A stretch of 64,000 nucleotides of DNA, taken from positions 18,607,777 through 18,671,776 of the forward strand of contig CM060105.1 of the NCBI GenBank assembly GCA_030522415.1. Reading direction: 5' to 3'. The notes beneath the pieces were generated by a model. The model was not told where the DNA came from. It saw only the letters and a list, made by a program, of their open reading frames with translations, and ran no database searches. This document shows positions 22,926 through 34,239 of the stretch, piece by piece (the first letter of the stretch is position 1; each line of letters starts with the position of its first letter). Source of the DNA: Channallabes apus (lineage: Eukaryota; Chordata; Actinopteri; Siluriformes; Clariidae). The translations under genes and the position numbers were made by a program.

Positions 22926-24625
22926 TTAGGGACAGGACATAGAGAAATGAAACAATATTCCTCCAAAAACCATGGTGATGCATAAAACAACAACAACAAC
23001 CTACAAGTGAATACACATATCTAAAAAATTGTACTGAAAACAACAATAAGCTACATAGAGTGCACAAGATCACACACAGGACAATTCGCCTGTATTCTTG
23101 GTTCTGACCCAGTTCCATCTTTTTATCCCCTGTTTCTATTACAAATGCTTTAAAAACTAGTCTCTAACAGGGGGGAGGCAGTACAAGTGGGTTGTGGGTA
23201 AAAAAAAATCTATCAGAAACAGTAGCACACTGCTGAAACGAGTCAAGAACAGACCAGGTACTATTCTGGGAAGGTTTTGTAGATCTGTGAGTACTTTTAT
23301 GACAGACAGACAGAAATACAGACAGACAGACAGACAGAAAGAAAGAAAGACAGACAGACAGACAGATAGGAAAAATGCCATGCTAAGCGTATGGAAAATT
23401 CAAGGGAAATAAGCGAGTCTTCACACTTCCAGACGAGAAAAGAAAGGTGCCAGACACAATTGAGACTAGACGATTGTCACCTCCCTCCCTTCCTCTGGCG
23501 TGTGTGTGTGCGTGCGAGTGCGTGCACACGTGTGTGTATGCATGTGTGTCCATCCAGACATCATGTGGTCTATGGACTGGCTAGTTGTTCTGCAGAATGA
23601 TGGACAGAAAGGTCCTTTCAGCCCGAGGCACACTGGGTGAGATGGTATTTGTAAGAGACAGCACTGTTATCGTATCCTCTCAGCATGTTATTGCTTTCTC
23701 CACGTTCCTGTCTCTCAGTCTGTGTCCTCGCTCATCCCTGCCCGCCCTCTCTCTCTCTCTCTCTCTCTCTCACTAGTTTTATCTGCCTGTTTCTCATGAA
23801 GTTTGTCACTGCATTGTTTATACATTCATTGTACACTTGTGTATTCATATTTCTGTGCCCTCGCTATTTTTATACACTTTCTAATTGCATTCGCAGGTTT
23901 GCTACTGTGTAGATATATGTTGTAAATGCTTGGATTCCATTTGATGTTGACACACAGACAAAAAAAATGGTCTATTTGCTGTTTACTCCACAACTAGATT
24001 ACAAAAAGCTGAAAGAATAAACCTGAACATGATTTGACAATTTCTCTTATTTTTGTCCTCTGGCCCAACTACCAAAATAGCAGAAGACCAAATACTGTAC
24101 ACCAAATTCAGATCATTTTAATATCATCGTCTTTAAAAGCTGTCTATGGCAATGGCATGTGTACTTTGGCACACCCACTAACAAATAAACACATTTTAAA
24201 TTAATTATTGGCTTTTGGATTCTTAGTCAAAAAATGAGCCAATGCATTAATGGGCTGTTTAGCATTTCATTTTGTGCCCAAAGTGACCCAGTTACTGTAG
24301 ATCCGGATGTATTTAATGGTGTTATTACACTGCGGTATACAGTATGGGCCAGATAAAATGGTGAGTGTTGACCATCACTGGTGTCTCATTCTGCATTAGA
24401 ATAACCTTTGTGGAATCATTCCTAATGGCTCTGACACTGAAGCAGACTGTGCATCCAGCTATATTGGCACTAGTCAACGCCAAGTGAGTGTGTCGAACTG
24501 ATGTCAGATCGTCCTTTAATTGGCAGGCCAGCCTAGCAATTTTTTTTTCATATTTTATAGTGAATTGCTCACTTACTGTATAATGCAGGTTCTTATACAG
24601 ACTTACAGTGGTGTTAAATAGTAGA
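22926..24625. other. Unique DNA with CAGA and CT microsatellites
   Basis: It holds a CAGA/AAAG array at 23304-23368, GT-rich sequence at 23500-23550 and a CT run at 23745-23772. No gene-like signal. Confidence 0.5.
23304..23368. repeat. CAGA/GAAA tetranucleotide array
   Basis: Alternating blocks of CAGA and GAAA units, typical compound microsatellite structure. The repetitive Asp-Arg-Gln-rich frame across it is an artefact. Confidence 0.9.
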
Positions 24626-24630
24626 TAGGC

Positions 24631-25508
24631 TGCTACCTCGACATACAAACTCCCCATCTTATGAATTTTTGCCTTAAGAATGCAAAGCGTTTTCACCAAA
24701 CGAGCGAACGAACCCGAGAAGAACAACAGTGGAAAGCCAAGCAAAGCAAATTTACTTATTTTTCATGTTTATTTATTTATTTATTTATTGCATTTTGTGC
24801 AAGATTTAGTGAAGATATAGTACCATGGGTCCTATCAAGGACGATAGCAGTTTTGTTTTTAAAGCCTAAAGGTGCCTAGAGGGATGATCAATTTTAAAGT
24901 TAAGTGAGATTTGATGTCTATTTGTTTCATATTTTACTTCATTTACATGTCTTTACTAAATGTTTTGATTGTTTTTATATGAAAAAATATGATTGGCATT
25001 CATTCATTTTCTATACCGCTTTATCCTGTATTTAGGGTCGCGGGGGACCTGGAGCCTATCCCAGGAGACTCAGGGCACGAGGCATGGTACACCCTGGACA
25101 GCGTGCCAATCCATCGCAGAGAGCGCACACACACACACACACTCATTCACACACTATGGTCAATTTGGGAATGCCAATTAGCCTAATCTGCATGTCTTTG
25201 GACTGTGGGAGGAAACCGGAGTACCCTGAGGAAACCCACCAAGCACGGGGAGAACATGCAAACTCCATGCACACAGAGACGGGAATCAAGCCTGGCCGGG
25301 AATCGAACCCAGACCCTGGAGGTGCAAGGCGACAGTGCTAACCACTACACCACCGTGCCGCCTAAATATGATTGTAGTGTTGGAAATTAATCCTATTGGT
25401 AACATTTTGGGTGGCAGGAACGGATTATCTGCGTTTACATTATTTCCTATTGGAAAATGCATTTTGCAATACAAATACGGATTAAATTCATATGCCAAGG
25501 TACTACTG
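24631..25508. mobile_element. Small inverted-repeat DNA transposon split by a SINE
   Basis: The left part (24631-24984) and right part (25375-25508) match the uninterrupted copy at 44937-45341. Shared landmarks are ATGGGTCC near 24825, AAATGTTTTGATTGTTTTTA, and GGAACGGATTA near 25418. The ends read GCTACCTCGACATAC and AAGGTACTACTG and are complementary. A TA follows at 25509-25510. It has no transposase. CAGT-type ends and TA suggest a Tigger/pogo-type or similar element, which is a guess. The SINE at 24996 is a later insertion with its own duplication. Confidence 0.75.
24996..25363 (-). mobile_element. Full-length SINE inside the small transposon
   Basis: A complete minus-strand copy. The promoter GGCGGCACGGTGGTGTAGTG, box B and the adjoining GCCAGGCTTGATTCCC motif lie at the right, the full core in the middle, and the end AAAGCGGTATAGAAAATGAA at the left. 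The 11-bp duplication AAATATGATTG lies at 24985-24995 and 25364-25374. Good preservation implies a relatively young insertion. Confidence 0.92.
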
Positions 25509-25510
25509 TA

Positions 25511-26900
25511 CTACCAACAGCATGTGAAAATTCTATGCCACGTTTGAATCAGTTGAGACTTCTAGCCGTTTATTCCCAATAATGTATTCACTGACATCCC
25601 TATATAATTAGCACTAATAGGTACACCATAAGTAGTCTAATATACACAATAGCTCATTGCCATCAACCCTCCTAGGCAAACAATTTCTTGTCACACAGGG
25701 GCAGGAAAAATGTAGGCTTGCATGTAAGCTGGAATTTTTGCAGTAGTTTCCAGTGCAGCTTTTTACAGATGCCATGATGCAAGAGGAGAAAATCCACAGA
25801 GAAAACCGACCCTGGTTGGCACCAGTCTTTCAAAACTGTCTTGACAGAAAAGTCCTGTTCTTCAACTTGTGTCCATCTTCATGTCAAAGGTTGAGTTATT
25901 CAGCAATTTTCTTCCCTCTGTGACAAATTTTTTGATGTTTGACTCACTGAAAACCTCGACTTCCAGAAACCGTTCCGAATTAAGAGGCAGTGAATGTAAA
26001 AACGAAAGCATGAATAGAGGAAATGTGACCAGTTCAAGTAGTTATGAAACTTCAGAATCAGGGTTTGTTTCCAGAAACTTTTTTTTTTTTTACCCTTTCA
26101 CCACTTTATTAGTCTTTTGTAAAACTGCATACAGTATGGAGCACATTTGACCTGAGATGCTAAGATCTCTATACCCCGGTGTCCCGTTCCCAAAAGCTGA
26201 TGAGAGCAACAGCTGAAATCCAATATAGTGCAGGACTGAGAATGTAAAGGGGGGGGGGGGGGGGAAGGAGTGAAGACCTGACTAGCTCTGGGAACACACA
26301 CAGCCATCTGCAGGATGGAGATAAGGCCTTGTCAATGAATGGCTGTCTTTTCTTCTGTTGCTGCACAAGACAGAAAGGAGAGGAACACTTGCCTAAATCT
26401 AATCTGCTATTTCTACCCAGATACAGTATACGTACATCATCCTTTCATGTCTAAATCTTAAAGCTTATCGCTTACTCAGCATAGATTTCCTTGATGGTGT
26501 TTAAGGGCAAACATGGATCTCTTCTTTACACCATCATTTTACGGCGACAGTAAGCAAGTTTATGATGTAGTTAAAACCTCAGCTGTTTTTTGACTCCTGA
26601 CTACAGGATTGTAAGCTATATACATTTATCGATGGCTATCTATTTAACAGTGCTTATCACAAACACTTATTTACGGGAGCAGAATCACAGCAGTATCAGT
26701 CAGTTGCACCATAACTCAAATGCCCAGTACATTTGAGTATGGAAACTCAAATGCCTTTTGTGGATGCTCCCACATACTGTAGATACCCTACTGGATACAT
26801 AGTGCATAGTGCAGATGTGTATAAATTCCTGTTTAATCAAAAGCGAAAAAACAGGGGTAAGAGCACAGAGTCAGCCATGATACGCGGCTCCTGGAGCAGA
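25511..26900. other. Unique intergenic DNA with a G homopolymer
   Basis: A run of about 16 G lies at 26249-26264, likely unstable and able to form quadruplexes. No gene-like signal elsewhere. Confidence 0.5.
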
Positions 26901-26904
26901 TAGG

Positions 26905-27000
26905 GTTTTGAGGGCCTTGCTCAAGGGCCCAACTATGGCAACCTGGTGAAGCTGTGGCTTTAAAATTCCACTATCCGTGGGTCACCCCGAATCTTCTAAA
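26905..27000 (-). mobile_element. Fragment of the second tRNA-SINE family
   Basis: GGGCCTTGCTCAAGGGCCCA followed by ACTATGGCAACCTGGTG matches the middle of the copy at 6121. Both ends are lost or unrecognisable. Confidence 0.6.
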
Positions 27001-27004
27001 ACAT

Positions 27005-28070
27005 ATTTCCTCATGCTGTTTCAAAGGGTATTTCCTAGCCATTGTAAACCTTTGGATTTATATTGATGTACAGACCTGCCTTATTGTTAAATAAAAAAGA
27101 GAGAGAGAAAGAAAACTTAAAAAGAACACTACACGAATAAAAGTGTACTGCTGCGAATTAAGTTATTTAAAATTTCATGTTGGCACCAAATAGTACACCC
27201 CACAGTAGGTGCAGCATCTGCCACAAACAAAACTACTCATTAACTCCATTCAAGGTGCACAGTGTGTGACAAAGAAAAACTAATGCTCTGTTTCTGACTT
27301 TAGATGTCTTTTTTTTTTTTGTCAGACATCCTGATTTCTGATTACGGAGGACAACTCTATAATCACCAGACAAGGTAATTGTACCGCAATATTCTGTATT
27401 ATAATGTATTTTAATACATACTGTATGAAAGTGATGGATCATGAGATAAACTAGGACTATGAGGTAAATAGGCTATTTTATAGGTCTGCATTTATTGTCT
27501 TATGTCAAAACTGAGGTGCATAGAAGTACATTACCATAGGTCTTGGTTGTTATGAATTTTCCTGCTCTGCAAACAGACTGAAGTTTGTCACCTGGAATGG
27601 ACGTACAGTATAATGTACTGTAAGTAATCAGGGGCAAATTCCACAACCCTCGTTCTATGCAAAAACGCATTTCAAGGATCAACTAAAACTCATACAAAGC
27701 TTCCGCAATCCCACTGAGTTGGTATTTTTCAAACTTACAGTATATGTAGTAAAAATGTAGCTTCTCTGGAAATTAGTTGTCTGGTTAGTTCCAGTTAGAC
27801 ATACAGCTACTTCTGAAGAATGGAAGGATGCTTGTGAATTTTGGCCGTGATTACTTTCAGGAAAATTTATGATGATGAAAATCTATGGTAATATAAGAAA
27901 CTAAATTTTTGTTTAAGGCAGACTTGAAAAAATCTGAACTTCCCCTTTATGGTAAATGATAGTAAAAACTGTTACTGCTGAAACGGAGATTAGGAAATCA
28001 GTAATTATTACAAAATTTTTACATATTTTAATTCAAACACAGGCAAAGTTTCTAATTGATTGGTTACATT
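27005..28070. other. Unique AT-rich intergenic DNA
   Basis: No recognisable repeat family, RNA or coding feature. Confidence 0.5.
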
Positions 28071-28074
28071 GAGT

Positions 28075-28405
28075 TGCTGACTAAGTGGTTAGCACTGTCG
28101 CCTTGCACCTTCAGGATTCGGGTTCGATTCTCACTTCGGGGTCTGTGTGCATGGAGTTTGCATGTTCTCCCTGTGCTTGCTGGGTTTTCTCCAAGTTCTC
28201 CAGTTTCCATCAACAGTGCAAAGACATGCAGATTAGGCTAACTGACGTTCTCAATTTGCCCATAGTGTTTGCATGTGTGTGTGTCCTGTGAAGGATTGGC
28301 ACACTGTCCAGGGTGTACCCCGCCTCGTGCCCTAAGTCTCCTGGGATAGGCTCCAGGCCCCCTCGACCCTGTATACGGGATAAAGCGGTGTAGACGATTG
28401 AGAGA
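28075..28405 (+). mobile_element. SINE copy, main family
   Basis: A near full-length plus-strand copy: AAGTGGTTAGCACTGTCGCC and GGTTCGATTCTC as polymerase III boxes, then core, GT region and GATAAAGCGGTGTAGACG end. It lacks the second CTCGATTCCCG motif that the 30340 copy carries next to box B. It therefore belongs to a different subtype (TCACTTCGGGGTCTGTG). Confidence 0.85.
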
Positions 28406-28786
28406 ACTATTTGACGATTGAGCAGGGTTTCTCCAGCTTCTCAGAGTTTCGTTCTTGAAGGTAGCTTTGTCCTGTTTATGTCCAGTAGTCCTTCTCATTG
28501 ACTAGTGAGTATTACGTCACTGTGTGACCCACATTTTGGTCTAAGACCTCTTTACATACTTAATTCTACACCATGCTGGTTTTAAGATACTCTGAACATA
28601 TGGTTTAGGATTATTATTCCATCTCGGGTGATTATGACTGAATGTTCAAACAATGCAGCTAAATACAGGGATATTCTGTTTTTTATATTAAGTTTTTTTC
28701 TGTGAAGCATTTGTGTATATCTTTGTGGATGAGCATCACATGGGTTGCTTATGAAATTGAGCATGTCATGCAAAGCCATTATTCTC

Positions 28787-28852
<66 letters not shown>

Positions 28853-29095
28853 ACACATGACTGTCTCTAATGTTATGTGTTAGTGACAGTACTGGCCTAA
28901 GGTTATCTTTCAAGAAGATAAGTGCTCTTCCTCCGACTTTTTTTGTGTGTGTGTGCGTTTGATTGTGTAAGCATGTGTGCAAACATGATGCAGAGTGACC
29001 AGTGTGTGTATGTCAAGGATTACATGTCAGGGCATCAGAAATCAGTGGACCAGATAGATAATGCATGGTAGCTTCCTTGCACTTATCTCTCAACA
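28406..29095. repeat. Unique DNA around a long GT microsatellite
   Basis: The GT array occupies 28790-28849 (about 30 units) and ends in GCGCACACA. A shorter GT patch lies near 28943. The remaining sequence has no feature I recognise. Confidence 0.85.
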
Positions 29096-29099
29096 TGCT

Positions 29100-29690
29100 T
29101 AGAACTGAAATACACAGCCAAAGTCACAGTTTCAGAAGTGGGCAAAATACTGGAGACCAGTCCAATGCATTATGAAAACTTGGAAGGATAATAGTGAATT
29201 GTCAGTATTGAGGAAGAAATGTGATTGGTCATGACTGGTAAAAAGTTGTGATCAGAAATCACTTAAACACTTGGTAAAGTTGCATTGCAAAACATCTACA
29301 TTAGAAATTACAGTTATACACTTATGCTATAGTGAGAACTAACAGGATTGGGACTAAATAGCTGTGTGTCCATAAGAAAACCACTTGTTATTGAGAGTAA
29401 TCAGAAAAAGAAAGGGCTTGAAGTTGCTAGGGATGGAAAAAAGGTCATGGGTTCTGATGAGTCCAGATCGACCCTATACCAGATTGATGGGTGTGTCAGG
29501 GTAAGGAGGGAAGCACATGAAGTGATGCACCTATCATGCATAGTGTCCTCTGTACAAGCCTCTGGAGACAGTGTTATGATCTGGGGTTGCTTTAGTTGCT
29601 CAGGTCGATACTCAGCAATGTAATGTGGCAATAAAATAAAGTCAGCTGATGAACTGAATGTACTGAATGAGCAAGCTATCACATCTATGC
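29100..29690 (+). pseudogene. Tc1-like transposase fragment (third subfamily)
   Basis: Frames around 29400-29623 read MGSDESRSTLYQIDGCVRVR, then VMHLSCIVSSVQASGDSVMI and WGCFSCSGRYSAM. That is the first catalytic D block plus the following strand of a Tc1 DDE domain. Upstream sequence (29110-29200) looks like remnants of the N-terminal DNA-binding part. The second D and E are missing and no inverted repeats are seen, so it is an old partial copy distinct from the 16.9 kb and 10 kb families. Confidence 0.7.
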
Positions 29691-29832
29691 AAAAACATAA
29701 ATAAATAAATATATTTTGTGCTACAAGTACTTAAGTAAACCTTAATCAAATGGCCATTTCTGATTAAAAACGATCAGATGTCGATTGTTCAGATCAAATA
29801 ACAATATTTCCAGTGTTTCTAAATTCAGTCAA

Positions 29833-29926
29833 CATTTGTAGATTGACTTATACATACATACTTACACATTTGTAGATTGACTTATACATACATACTTATA
29901 CATTTGAAGATTGACTTATACATATC
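29833..29926. repeat. 34-bp tandem repeat, about 2.7 copies
   Basis: Units begin at 29833, 29867 and 29901, each starting CATTTG(T/A)AGATTGACTTA. The third unit is partial. Confidence 0.9.
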
Positions 29927-30324
29927 CCTGGTGTTGATTTAATTCTTGTGTACTTAAATAAAGCCATTTAGACAGTAATGCAAAATGATAGGGCTAAAAA
30001 AAAAATTTTAACTTGCAGTGTATGTCAAGTAATATCTGATATTTCCATTCTACATTCTAGAACAATACTGGAGATTTCAAAACTCCACTATGAAATAGCA
30101 CACATATCTCATTAGGTCATTAAGAAACAACAACAAGAATAGCTAGGTCTTGTTCCCAGCCTCAGAAATCACCAATTAACAAACAACAGCTCAGATTAGA
30201 GTCATTATAAAGGCTTTACAGAGCAAAAGTAGCAGATACGTCTCAATATCAAATATTGAAAGGAGATTATTACATATTTTGGACGCCTTCAGCAGTGTTT
30301 TACAATATAGTAGGAAATACCATG
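29927..30324. other. Unique AT-rich intergenic DNA
   Basis: Nothing recognisable. Confidence 0.5.
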
Positions 30325-30339
30325 GAATTACAAGGTTCG

Positions 30340-30700
30340 TGGCGGCGCGGTGGTGTAGTGGTTAGCACTGTCGCCTTGCACCTCCAGGGTCCGGGTTCGA
30401 TTCCCCGGCCAGGCTCGATTCCCGTATCTGTGTGCATGGAGTTTGCATGTTCTCCCCGTGCTTGGTGGGTTTCCTCCGGGTACTCCGGTTTCCTCCCACA
30501 GTCCAAAGATATGCAGATTAGGCTAATTGGCGTTCCCAAATTGACCATAGTGTGTGTGAGTGTGTGTGTGTGCGCTCTGCGATGGATTGGCACGCTGTCC
30601 AGGGTGTACCCTGCCTCGTGCCCTGAGTCTCCCGGGATAGGCTCCAGGTCCCCGCGACCCTAATACAGGATAAAGCGGTATAGAAAATGAATGAATAAAT
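30340..30700 (+). mobile_element. Full-length SINE, reference copy
   Basis: The most complete plus-strand copy at 361 bp. The tRNA-like promoter has box A TGGTGTAGTGG and box B GGTTCGATTCC. A second box B-like CTCGATTCCCG follows 12 bp later. Then come the core, GT-rich spacer, GGATTGGCACGCTGTCCAGG, and the end GATAAAGCGGTATAGAAAAT with an ATGA-type tail. A 15-bp imperfect duplication (GAATTACAAGGTTCG at 30325-30339, GAATTAGAAGGTTTG at 30701-30715) flanks it. Confidence 0.93.
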
Positions 30701-30715
30701 GAATTAGAAGGTTTG

Positions 30716-32190
30716 TCCAAACTGTTGACTGGTAGTATTTAATTAACTGTATTTGCTCAAGTTATCTTGAAATATGTAACAAAATATCTAAGATTCAACA
30801 TATCAAGATCAAGATATCATTGTTTCAACATTGCTATGTGTCTGCATAGCCTTACGATGCACAGTTCGAGTACATAAAGCACATCTACTGGAATGTAGGA
30901 GACTCAAGGAAACACAGCTCATGAGTTAAAATCAGTCCTGGTTCACCTAAGAGATTGCGCCTGTTGAAATATTTACATTCGCCTGTATAATTCTCATTAT
31001 TGAATTTTTCCAGGTTTATGGAGCTCGGTACAGGTTAACTACGCATTCCATTTCTTCAAATGTATGTTTAAGTGTGTCATGTTTCAAGGTGCCTTTTTTT
31101 TCCTGTACTCTCGCTACTCTGCACTCTGTGACTCCGACTGCAGACTAAGCTGCTAAATGCCACAGCAAGCAACCACCTCATGAATTCATCTTGACATAAA
31201 GCACCTCATGGACACTGTGACCTGCATACAAAAACACCACAACCATGACAACAGCAATCCGGAGTAATACGACCCACAGAAATGGCCTTATATTAGATTT
31301 GGGACTTCTTTGCCCCCCCGTCTGACTACCACTGGCCTATATCCTTTGCTACCAGTGCAACAAATATCCCCTCCAGTCATAGCTCCCTCCTCTATCTAAA
31401 TGTGTGCTATGAATAATGAATAGCTGGCTGCCTTTTCCAGGCCTGATTGCGGAAATGCTAGCACAGCTTAGATTAATGCAGTTATTATGAGGCTTGTAAA
31501 CGGTTTATGGGTGAAGCTATTTACTTAGGTAAACGGCTTAGGCGACATTTCTCAGACGTTTTTCAGTTTGGAGTGCAGCAATGTTGATGAACTTCTCAGA
31601 AAGTGACATATGAAATTGTTACCTGGCATCCTTGAGACACGCTGATTACAATTGTGACACATGTGGCGGGAAGATGAGAACACACAGGGCTGTAGTTTAG
31701 GACATTTTGTGTTTCTGAGGTTAATCTTTTCAATGACATTCTTTCAGATTCGCTCACCAATTTGTTCACTTGCCTGATTAACAGCACAAGTTGTGATAAA
31801 TAATTTATAATTGTTGTGAATGTGTCATTTTTTTTTTTTTATACATCAAAGGTTAGACTAATTCGTTTTTCTCTTCCAGCCTACAACAGACCACTATGGA
31901 ACTCATTTACAGTAAACGCTGGAAGTCTCTATATCTGCCTGAAAGAGCTCATTGGACTGAGTGACTCAACGTACCCTCTGAATGAGAGAAGATTGACTAT
32001 TGACCAGCCTATGACTAAGAGATTCACTGATTCTTGCACTGTTCTACTGAACGAGAGAGAATTTAACCTTTATCTTGACTGAAACTGCAATTACAATAAA
32101 TGACAATAAAGGAGCTATTTTGAACAAAATGATACTCCGACTCAAAGGGCATGGATCAGGTTCAGTATACATGCAGTTGCATGCATTTAC
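30716..32190. other. Unique intergenic DNA with one weak exon candidate
   Basis: No repeat family recognised. A pyrimidine tract plus CAG at 31869-31880 precedes an open frame to 32082 (separate finding). Confidence 0.45.
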
Positions 32191-32195
32191 AACAT

Positions 32196-32262
32196 TCTGG
32201 AGTGGCAGCCTGGTGGTGCTGAGGTTTCAATCCATAACCCACCAATCTGTGGTCCAACGTCG
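32196..32262 (-). mobile_element. Fragment of the second tRNA-SINE family
   Basis: GGCAGCCTGGTGGTGCTGAG, GTTTCAATCC and TGTGGTCCAACGTCGTAA align with the promoter end of the copies at 6121 and 36536. The rest is missing. Confidence 0.5.
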
Positions 32263-32820
32263 TAAAGGTTGGATTATCCAACCCCTTTACAAAAAACAAA
32301 AAAAACTCACTAATATTTGAATCACACTAATAGTTAAACGTCTTGAAGTTGATGAATGGAGTTTTGTCATTTGCCACTGCTAAACCTAAAAGATAAACCA
32401 ATGCCTGATATTGTCCAATATGGATTTGTTCACATTAAGGCTTCCTTTTGAAAATAGTGAACCATTTGTGGAACAATCATGTCTAATGAGTACCATGGGC
32501 TCGACCATTCAGGAATATTTTGCAGCCAGAACCTCGTGTTTTAGAAAGCCTCTTTGCTCGGTTACACTGGGTTCTGGACTCACCAGGCACTTTGCTGTCC
32601 AGCTTCACAGAGCCCGTACCACTGTACCACTGGAGTCCTGTTATGGCCTGATGTAAAAGGACAGATTATCTTTTACCTGAGATGCTGTTCTGTTCACCAT
32701 AGATGTAAAGAGAGGTTCTTGGAATTACTGAAATCTTTTTGTGAGCTTGATCAGGTCTGACAATTCTCCTCCTGACTTGTGTGAAGCATCAGTTGGTGAT
32801 TGCCAGAATTATTATTAGAA
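32263..32820. other. Unique intergenic DNA
   Basis: No recognisable feature. Two overlapping short frames near 32411-32760 have no domains. Confidence 0.5.
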
Positions 32821-32836
32821 TTCTTGTTAATTATGA

Positions 32837-33145
32837 GCCAGGCTCGATTCCCGTCTCTGTGTGCATGGAGTTTGCATGTTCTCCCCGTGCTTGGTGGGTT
32901 TCCTCCGGGTACTCCGGTTTCCTCCCACAGTCCAAAGACATGCAGGTTAGGCTAATTGGCGTTCCTAAATTGCCCGTAGTGTGTGATTGGGTGTGTGAGT
33001 GTGTGTATGTGTGTGTGCCCTGCGATGGATTGGCACCCTGTCCAGGGTGTACCCCGCCTAGTGCCCGAAGTCTCCTGGGATAGGCTCCAGGTCCCCCTGA
33101 ACACAGGATTAAGCGGTATAGAAGATGAATGAATGAATGAATGAA
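32837..33145 (+). mobile_element. SINE, short 5' form, with 12-bp duplication
   Basis: Starts at GCCAGGCTCGATTCCC, exactly like the copy at 472, and ends in repeated GAAT units. The duplication TGTTAATTATGA lies at 32825-32836 and 33146-33157 without mismatch. Core and 3' half are nearly identical to the 472 copy, including CCCGTAGTGTGTG and GATTAAGCGGTATAGAAG. Confidence 0.92.
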
Positions 33146-33161
33146 TGTTAATTATGAAGGA

Positions 33162-33680
33162 CACTCAAGTCAAACTGGGACTTTTGATTGTGCAGAATAA
33201 CAGAACACAGTTATGAGACTGAGAAGGTAAAAACTTCCTTTATTTCTCTATATGATCCCCTGCCACACTAATGCACTCATGCCAGTGTTTCACTAATGCT
33301 TGGATACCATCAAGGTAGAAAGTACATTTTCTCAAGCCATGAACGGTCTGCCTGCTCCACATCTGAAATGCTGGTCTCCCAGGAACTCCTTTAATGGCCC
33401 CCAAACATGTATAAATTGCTTGGAGCGAGGTCAGGACTATAGGGGGGTATGTGTGTGTATTTGGGGGTGGGGGGGGGGGGTAATAACTCCCTAATAGCTT
33501 AGTTCCTGTAATCTGCAAGTGGTGTTAGTGAATGATTGTGTGTACTGTTCCCACAGATGGATGCATTTCTTCTGGATCGTTATTCACAGACCTGAGGCCA
33601 TAATGAAGAACATTTGCACCATTTCGAATGTTCGACTGCCTCTAAGAGTCTCATCAGCTGTATCAGTTTAACACTGATAT
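33162..33680 (-). mobile_element. Mariner-like transposon relic (copy 1)
   Basis: Read on the minus strand, 33240-33300 gives the transposase C-terminus FYLDGIQALVKHWHECISVA then GDHIEK and a stop, typical of mariner. Upstream lies sequence related to the PYSPDLAPSDFH block, disrupted by a G-rich insertion at 33461-33480. Further upstream is a remnant of the N-terminal region shared with copy 2. The end motif CAAGTCAAACTGGGACTTTT is shared with copy 2 at 59058 and is probably the terminal repeat. Most of the catalytic centre is lost. Confidence 0.75.
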
Positions 33681-33985
33681 ACACTGGATTTTTCTTTTCA
33701 TAAACATTAATTAAAGTACTCTTTGTCCGTACTTTGAACAAATGGTAACCAAACAATTGAATTAGCTTATGTTTATTCCTCCCATGACTAAAGGCTACAT
33801 TTATCAATGTCTTAATTATTATGTACTTGGTGAGACTGATTGGTGTTCCAATAATTACACCCAGTATTCAGCTGATTATAAACATTTAGTAATATGTGTG
33901 TCGGCCTGGGAAAACCCTTTGCATACCGTCATGCATAAATTATGGCACAGAGCTAAAAATGACAAAAAGTACAGTATATAAGGGT
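33681..33985. other. Unique AT-rich DNA
   Basis: Nothing recognisable. Confidence 0.5.
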
Positions 33986-33989
33986 TTCC

Positions 33990-34235
33990 TGCTAAACTGC
34001 TTATCCTGTGTACAGGGCATGGAGACCTGGAGCCTATCCCAGGAGACTTATGGCACGAGGGGAGGTACAGTACCATGCAATCCATCATAGGGATCTCTCA
34101 CAAACACCAGGCAATCTGGGAACACAAATTAACCTCATCTGTATGTCTTTAGTCTGGAAAACATGCAGTTTCACATAGACCCAAGGCGGGAATCGAACCC
34201 CCAAAACAAGCTTTCTAACACCTTACTCACTAAAT
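33990..34235 (-). mobile_element. Diverged SINE copy, main family
   Basis: The minus-strand 3' end (GTACACAGGATAAGCAGTTT) is at the left. CTCCTGGGATAGGCTCCAGG is near 34025-34050, a decayed core near 34130-34165, and box B GGGTTCGATTCCC near 34190. Gaps in the core mark it as old. Confidence 0.75.
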
Positions 34236-34239
34236 GAGC

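Noticed and set aside
30340..30420. Possible true tRNA gene (box A and box B present)
   Set aside because: The boxes belong to the SINE promoter. No cloverleaf pairing can be drawn, and the same segment recurs in many copies. The same holds for 6121, 36536 and 57378.
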